DNA from: JAIBJN01 sp963842305
Lineage (GTDB): Bacteria > Actinomycetota > Thermoleophilia > Gaiellales > Gaiellaceae
Direction of reading: 5' to 3'
DNA: 64,000 nucleotides
NCBI GenBank assembly: GCA_963842305.1
Contig: CAWJFW010000001.1
Coordinates: forward strand, 65,323 to 129,322
Shown: positions 60,194 through 64,000 of the stretch, one piece after another
Layout of the letters: every line of letters begins with the position of its first letter
How positions within the stretch are numbered: the first letter of the stretch is position 1
Notes under the pieces: model-generated
The model's input: the letters and a program-made list of their open reading frames with translations, nothing else
What the model was told of the DNA's origin: nothing
Databases searched by the model: none
Position numbers and translations under genes: made by a program

Positions 60194-61378
60194 ATGGCGG
60201 GACGGCGCTCTGTGTGGTCGGCGTTCGTAGCTGCGAACGTCCTATTGGCTTTCGCCGGTGCTGGCAGCACGTCTGTCGGCGTGGGCTGCGACGGCTCCGG
60301 CGGTCACGCCGTGAACGTGGGAGACGGCGCAAACTATTTGAACGGGGTATCGGTGCAGTCGGCATGCGATGCCTGGGCTGTCGGCGGCTTTGAACGAGGT
60401 CAGAAGTCGCAAACGCTGGTCGAGCACTGGGATGGCACGAGGTGGCGGCATGTCGAGAGTCCGAATCCGGGGGGCCGCTCACGGAACGACGACCTAGCGG
60501 GCGTCACAGCGCTGTCGGCTCAGAACGCCTGGGCCGTCGGCTCGTTCTCGAACGGCGAGGCTCGGCAGACGCTCGTGGAGCACTGGAACGGGTCAGACTG
60601 GAAGGTGCTGACGAGCCCGAATCCAGGTGGTCCTCACCGCACCGATCGACTGCTGGCGGTGGATGCGAGCTCTCGCTCGAACGTCTGGGCAGTGGGCTTC
60701 TACGGGGCGCGCTCGGGGGTTGCTCTCCGGTCGCTCGTCTTGCGCTGGAATGGGTCCGCCTGGAGACGGGTGCGAAATCCGAACCCTGGCCACAACAGCG
60801 AGAACGTGCTCAACGGCGTTGCCGTGCTCTCGCCGACCGACGTTTGGGCCGTGGGCTACCACTCGACAGGCGATCGGGAGGCATTGATCCTGCACTGGGA
60901 CGGCTCGGACTGGTCGCGCTTCACCATCCCTGACCCTCCGGACGCCCGAGGCGGACCCACGTTGACCGCGGTCTCCGCTTCTTCGGCGTCGAACGCATGG
61001 GCAGTCGGTTTCTACTACGACGGCACCGCCCAGCGGCCACTGGCTCTCCACTGGGATGGAGCCGAGTGGTCACCGGACAACGGCCCGACCGCGGACGAGG
61101 GCGTCGTTCTCTTCGGTGTCGTGACGACATCGGACGCCAACGCCTGGACAGTCGGCTACACGGGCTGCTGTCGCTACAGCTCGTTGATCGCCCGATGGGA
61201 CAGCCCTGGTTGGCAGGTCGTCCCGAGTCCGAACCCGGGCGAGCCCGACGGTGACACCGTTCTCCGCGGTGTCGACGCTGAGCCCTCCGGATACGGCTGG
61301 GCGGTCGGCTACTACCTGCACGAGGGCAGCACAGCCCGCGCGCTCATCACCCAATGCTGTGCGGACGGGGGCCCGTAG
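60194..61378 (+). CDS. Secreted repeat protein (NAWAVG / LVEHWNGSDW repeats)
   Basis: 394 residues. Signal-like N-terminus, then about six to seven repeats of 50-58 residues, each with L-x-G-V-x-A-x-S-x-x-x-A-W-A-V-G, a loop, and L-V-E-H-W-x-G-x-x-W followed by V-x-S-P-N-P-G. This looks like a beta-propeller or similar closed repeat fold with surface or sensor roles; no catalytic motif. GGGAGG precedes the ATG. Two C-terminal cysteine pairs (GCCR, QCC). Confidence 0.72.
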   Translation: MAGRRSVWSAFVAANVLLAFAGAGSTSVGVGCDGSGGHAVNVGDGANYLNGVSVQSACDAWAVGGFERGQKSQTLVEHWDGTRWRHVESPNPGGRSRNDDLAGVTALSAQNAWAVGSFSNGEARQTLVEHWNGSDWKVLTSPNPGGPHRTDRLLAVDASSRSNVWAVGFYGARSGVALRSLVLRWNGSAWRRVRNPNPGHNSENVLNGVAVLSPTDVWAVGYHSTGDREALILHWDGSDWSRFTIPDPPDARGGPTLTAVSASSASNAWAVGFYYDGTAQRPLALHWDGAEWSPDNGPTADEGVVLFGVVTTSDANAWTVGYTGCCRYSSLIARWDSPGWQVVPSPNPGEPDGDTVLRGVDAEPSGYGWAVGYYLHEGSTARALITQCCADGGP

Positions 61379-61464
61379 CGAAAGCTCGACTCTCCTGACG
61401 AGGTTTTTCTTCGACAGGGCCGCCAGGACTCACGTAGCGGCGCATATGAGCCGATGTTCTCGCG

Positions 61465-63645
61465 ATGCCTGCCCCTCGCACAACCACATCTCTGCGGAAG
61501 TCAATCGCCCTTGCCCTGATCGCCGTCGCGTCGTTCGTCGCGCTCGGCGGCGCTGAGCTCGCCTCGGCCGCTCCGCCTCCGGCACCGTCCGGTCTTCACC
61601 TCGTCTCCGTGACGCAGACGACGGCCACGATCGCCTGGGATCGCTCCGGCTATCCGAACTTCATTGTCTCCAAGGGCGCCAGCGACCTCGCCACGATCGC
61701 CGACACGACCTATACCTACACGGGGCTTGGCTGTAACGCTCGCTTCAACGCGAGCCTCGCAGGCAGTACCTCGGCCGGACAGCGCTCGAGCTCGACCACC
61801 ATCTCGGTTCGCACGGCCGCCTGCGGGCCGAATCCCCCTCCGCCTCCGCCTCCGCCTCCGCCGCCGGCCCCGGTAGCGCCCGCGAACATGGCCGTTCCGA
61901 CGCTCAGTGGAGAAGCCGCTGTCAACGGCACGCTCAGCGGCTCAGCCGGCTCCTGGAGCGGCACAGCGCCTCTGACCTACACCTACGCGTGGGAACGATG
62001 CGACGCGGCCGGCGCTGGCTGCGCCTCGGTTCCGGCCGCGGTCGCTGCGAGCTATGCCGTTACCTTCATGGACGTCGGCTCGCGACTACGCGTGCGCGTG
62101 ACAGCGACGAACGCCAACGGCTTGGCTTCGGCCTACTCGGCCCTGACGGATGTCGTCGCTGACTCGACGCCCCCTCCTCCGCCCCCTCCGCCGCCGCCAG
62201 GCGGGCGTACCTGCACGGGCACGGACATCACGTACCGCTCGTCGGTCTCGAGCGCCGAGATCGTCTTCGACCTCGGCGCGAACGTCTACCCCTGCGGTCA
62301 GTTTGCGAACGGCGACTGGTTCGTCGTCGGCCCGGCCGTCGTCAGCCAGATTACGCCGGCGATCATCGGCTCGGGCGCAAGTCTGCGTCACGGAGTTGAC
62401 GTCAACCCGTCCGTCACCTCTGGCAATAACCAGCGCTGGGACGGGCGCCTGGCAGGCATCCAGCCGACTCTCGTCACCTTCCCCTACACGGCTCAGCCTG
62501 GGCAGTCGATCGTCAAGTACGTCTCGAACGCGCCTGGCGGGTCGTGCCCCGACAAGCGCTGCGGTCGCTTCGCGGCCGTGCTCACGGTCCTCGCCTCCGC
62601 CCCCGCGAGCCCTGCGACGACGTTCCGCCCGCCCTACTGGGGCACGTACAAGCCGCTCATCTCGACGAACGACCTCGACACGAGCCTCCTCTCACGGCTT
62701 TCCTCGAGCGCCGTTCCGGCGAAGATCAGCCGGGCGGAGGTGCTTGCACGCACGCGGCACCTGCGTCTCGACACAAGTCCGAGCTCGGTCGCCGGTGGCG
62801 GTGGGCTCGAGCCGGTGGATGCCTTCCACGAGGGCAACGCCTGGGGCGCGAATGTGCTTCGGGCCGACACGGAGGTCGCGCTCTGGCTCCTGCTCGACAA
62901 CGCCTGCACAGCCCCGCCTTGCTCGGCCGAGGCGGACCTGGCGGCGAAGATGCCGGTGCTCATCGGCTTCGTCCAAAACGGACTTGACCTCTGGGCAGGC
63001 ACGCGCGCCGGGCTCAACCTCAACCGCGGTGGTGGTGGCAACGGAGCCGGGAAGCTCTTCCTCGAGGTTTTCGCCGCGACGCTGCTTCGCAGCTCGCCGA
63101 TGTCCGCGGAGATCGCCGCCGCTAACGACCGCCTCTTCTGGGAGACGTTCAGTCTCTATCGTGGCGTAAACGGCACGGCGCTCTGGGGCCAGATGTGGCC
63201 GAACGCGGACCGCGCGGCCTGGGAGAGCTCGTACTGGCAGAATCTGAGCGCCTGCTCGAACTGCAGTACGCGCGATCCCTACGGGCTCGTCGACGGCGGC
63301 GCCCGCCCCGGCACCGCCTACCAGCGCTCGACGATGCTGCCGACGAAGTACATGGCCCTGGTCCTGCATCGCATCCCCGCGATGGCCGACTACTGGCCCG
63401 ATCTCCACGAGGAGGTCGTCATGGAGTACGCCGACCGGGTCGTCAGCTCCGGCGCGCTCTCGCTCCCGGATGAGTGCGCGCCGAAGGGCGGCACCTACGG
63501 CGTCGACTACGGCCCCGACGGCCAGGGCGGCTGCATCAAGGGAAGCGGCCGAGTTCCCGCCGACCACGGGACGACGGTCGACGGTGTGGGTCCCGGCCAG
63601 CGTCGCAGCGTCTTCGGCGACCAGATGTGGGTCGCCTACCGCTAG
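61465..63645 (+). CDS. Large secreted multidomain protein (Fn3-like, Ig-like, proline linkers)
   Basis: 726 residues. Signal peptide (SIALALIAVASFVALGG), a fibronectin III-like domain (PSGLHLVSVTQTTATIAWDRSG), a proline linker of about twelve residues, a YDG/Ig-like domain (GSWSGTAPLTYTYAWERCDA...VGSRLRVRVTATN), a second Pro linker, then a beta domain and about 300 C-terminal residues, helical and Trp-rich (WGANVLRADTEVALWLLLDN; LFWETFSLYRGVNG; YMALVLHRIPAMADYWPDL). The C-terminal region is not recognised; it could be a carbohydrate- or wall-active module. Confidence 0.72.
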   Translation: MPAPRTTTSLRKSIALALIAVASFVALGGAELASAAPPPAPSGLHLVSVTQTTATIAWDRSGYPNFIVSKGASDLATIADTTYTYTGLGCNARFNASLAGSTSAGQRSSSTTISVRTAACGPNPPPPPPPPPPPAPVAPANMAVPTLSGEAAVNGTLSGSAGSWSGTAPLTYTYAWERCDAAGAGCASVPAAVAASYAVTFMDVGSRLRVRVTATNANGLASAYSALTDVVADSTPPPPPPPPPPGGRTCTGTDITYRSSVSSAEIVFDLGANVYPCGQFANGDWFVVGPAVVSQITPAIIGSGASLRHGVDVNPSVTSGNNQRWDGRLAGIQPTLVTFPYTAQPGQSIVKYVSNAPGGSCPDKRCGRFAAVLTVLASAPASPATTFRPPYWGTYKPLISTNDLDTSLLSRLSSSAVPAKISRAEVLARTRHLRLDTSPSSVAGGGGLEPVDAFHEGNAWGANVLRADTEVALWLLLDNACTAPPCSAEADLAAKMPVLIGFVQNGLDLWAGTRAGLNLNRGGGGNGAGKLFLEVFAATLLRSSPMSAEIAAANDRLFWETFSLYRGVNGTALWGQMWPNADRAAWESSYWQNLSACSNCSTRDPYGLVDGGARPGTAYQRSTMLPTKYMALVLHRIPAMADYWPDLHEEVVMEYADRVVSSGALSLPDECAPKGGTYGVDYGPDGQGGCIKGSGRVPADHGTTVDGVGPGQRRSVFGDQMWVAYR

Positions 63646-63772
63646 ACCCCGATTCGAGCTGCGAGCCGACCGATTGGTGGCCTCAGCTTGCATCCTCGAG
63701 TCGAATGCCGTAGAAGGGCCAGGACTTTCGCTGACGCTTCACCCAGGCCCGGTCAAGCTTGCGAGGGTCTGT

Positions 63773-63817
63773 GGGAGGCCTGGCGTTCTGGCCGCAAGAC
63801 GTCGGGCCTCCCTTTTT
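63773..63817 (+). terminator. Rho-independent terminator
   Basis: Stem GGGAGGCC (63773-63780) / GGCCTCCC (63805-63812) followed at once by five T. The loop is 24 bases. Likely ends the transcript of the large secreted protein 128 bases upstream, or an unrecognised short RNA. Confidence 0.6.
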
Positions 63818-63968
63818 GAACTGAAGAGGGGAGGCGCGGACCGGGCCGCCGCTCCTCACCCCCCGAGGGAGCCTACCCTCCCGCGGATCTGGGCAGAAAC
63901 CCGAGTTAGCCGCCCGCCATCGACTGCGGCTCCGCTTTGGCCTTCCGGAAGGTGGGCTCTGAACGACA

Positions 63969-63992
63969 AAAGCCCCTGTTTCCAGAGGCTTT
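63969..63992 (-). terminator. Hairpin terminator, minus strand
   Basis: AAAGCCCCTG / CAGAGGCTTT, ten positions with one C-A mismatch and a TTTC loop. Read on the minus strand it is followed by TGTCGTTC after GGGGCTTT, so it best fits the end of a minus-strand gene lying to the right of the window. Confidence 0.45.
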
Positions 63993-64000
63993 CTGCCTAC

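Larger units (their letters stand above)
63646..64000. other. Intergenic region at the window end
   Basis: No supported gene. It carries two hairpin terminators (listed separately) and no other recognised signal; a gene entering from beyond the window on the minus strand probably ends just outside it. Confidence 0.5.

Noticed and set aside
61840..61872. Repeated CCTCCGCCT units as a possible microsatellite or CRISPR-like repeat
   Set aside because: They encode the proline linker of the secreted protein and are not separated by spacers.
63646..63817. Region before the last terminator considered as 4.5S RNA or RNase P RNA
   Set aside because: The conserved GGAAGCAGC-type SRP loop and the GAGGAAAGTC-type RNase P motifs are absent.

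Overview
The window is GC-rich, tightly packed bacterial DNA with many GTG and TTG starts and many 1-4 base gene overlaps. The gene order recG-rsmD-coaD ... rpmF-plsX-acpP-rnc ... smc-ftsY-ffh-rpsP-khpA-rimM-trmD-lepB-rplS-rnhB-yraN-comM-dprA is the conserved Gram-positive/actinobacterial housekeeping order. Together with DUF6510, DUF4235, DUF3618 and Holin-X-like proteins it suggests Actinomycetota, plausibly a Thermoleophilia-type lineage. The phylum call is fairly safe; the class is inference.

Bases 1-21387 are the core block: DNA repair, CoA and fatty-acid precursor supply, ribosomal proteins, 16S and tRNA modification, SRP targeting, signal peptidases and DNA uptake/processing. A ROK kinase, an SDR, rpiA and a molybdopterin oxidoreductase cassette sit between rnc and smc. 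The SMC is about 720 residues, well short of the usual 1150-1200, and lacks a recognisable full hinge.

Bases 21388-36511 are catabolic and transport genes. They comprise a PLP dehydratase, an enolase-superfamily dehydratase, a formaldehyde-activating-enzyme homologue and two zinc alcohol dehydrogenases; then a four-gene oligopeptide-type ABC importer; then an ammonia-lyase homologue without the MIO-forming Ala-Ser-Gly triad, a MetE C-terminal-like protein and a divergent ATP-grasp ligase. Bases 36477-46801 hold an MFS exporter, small enzymes, an aquaporin, an SGNH/MBOAT/DUF459 O-acylation locus, a Vps62-like membrane protein and a MOSC protein.

Bases 46830-51100 look like a small accessory patch ending at tRNA-Thr(GGT). 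It has a membrane protein behind a 10-bp-arm palindrome, a decayed DUF899 gene, a methyltransferase, and an ArsR/AHSA1 pair with a 26-bp palindrome across the ArsR start. The remainder carries a TM-GGDEF-HD-GYP c-di-GMP protein, small enzymes and several secreted proteins (lysyl oxidase-like, repeat propeller-like, proline-rich multidomain).

Two patterns recur. Four genes (rnhB, dprA, an SGNH hydrolase, a small lipoprotein) are each split by what looks like one extra base, which may be real or an assembly error. Several genes (rnc, smc, fae, the ABC permease B gene) have no ATG, GTG or TTG where the protein must begin, leaving CTG or ATC as candidates. No CRISPR array, insertion sequence or prophage was seen.
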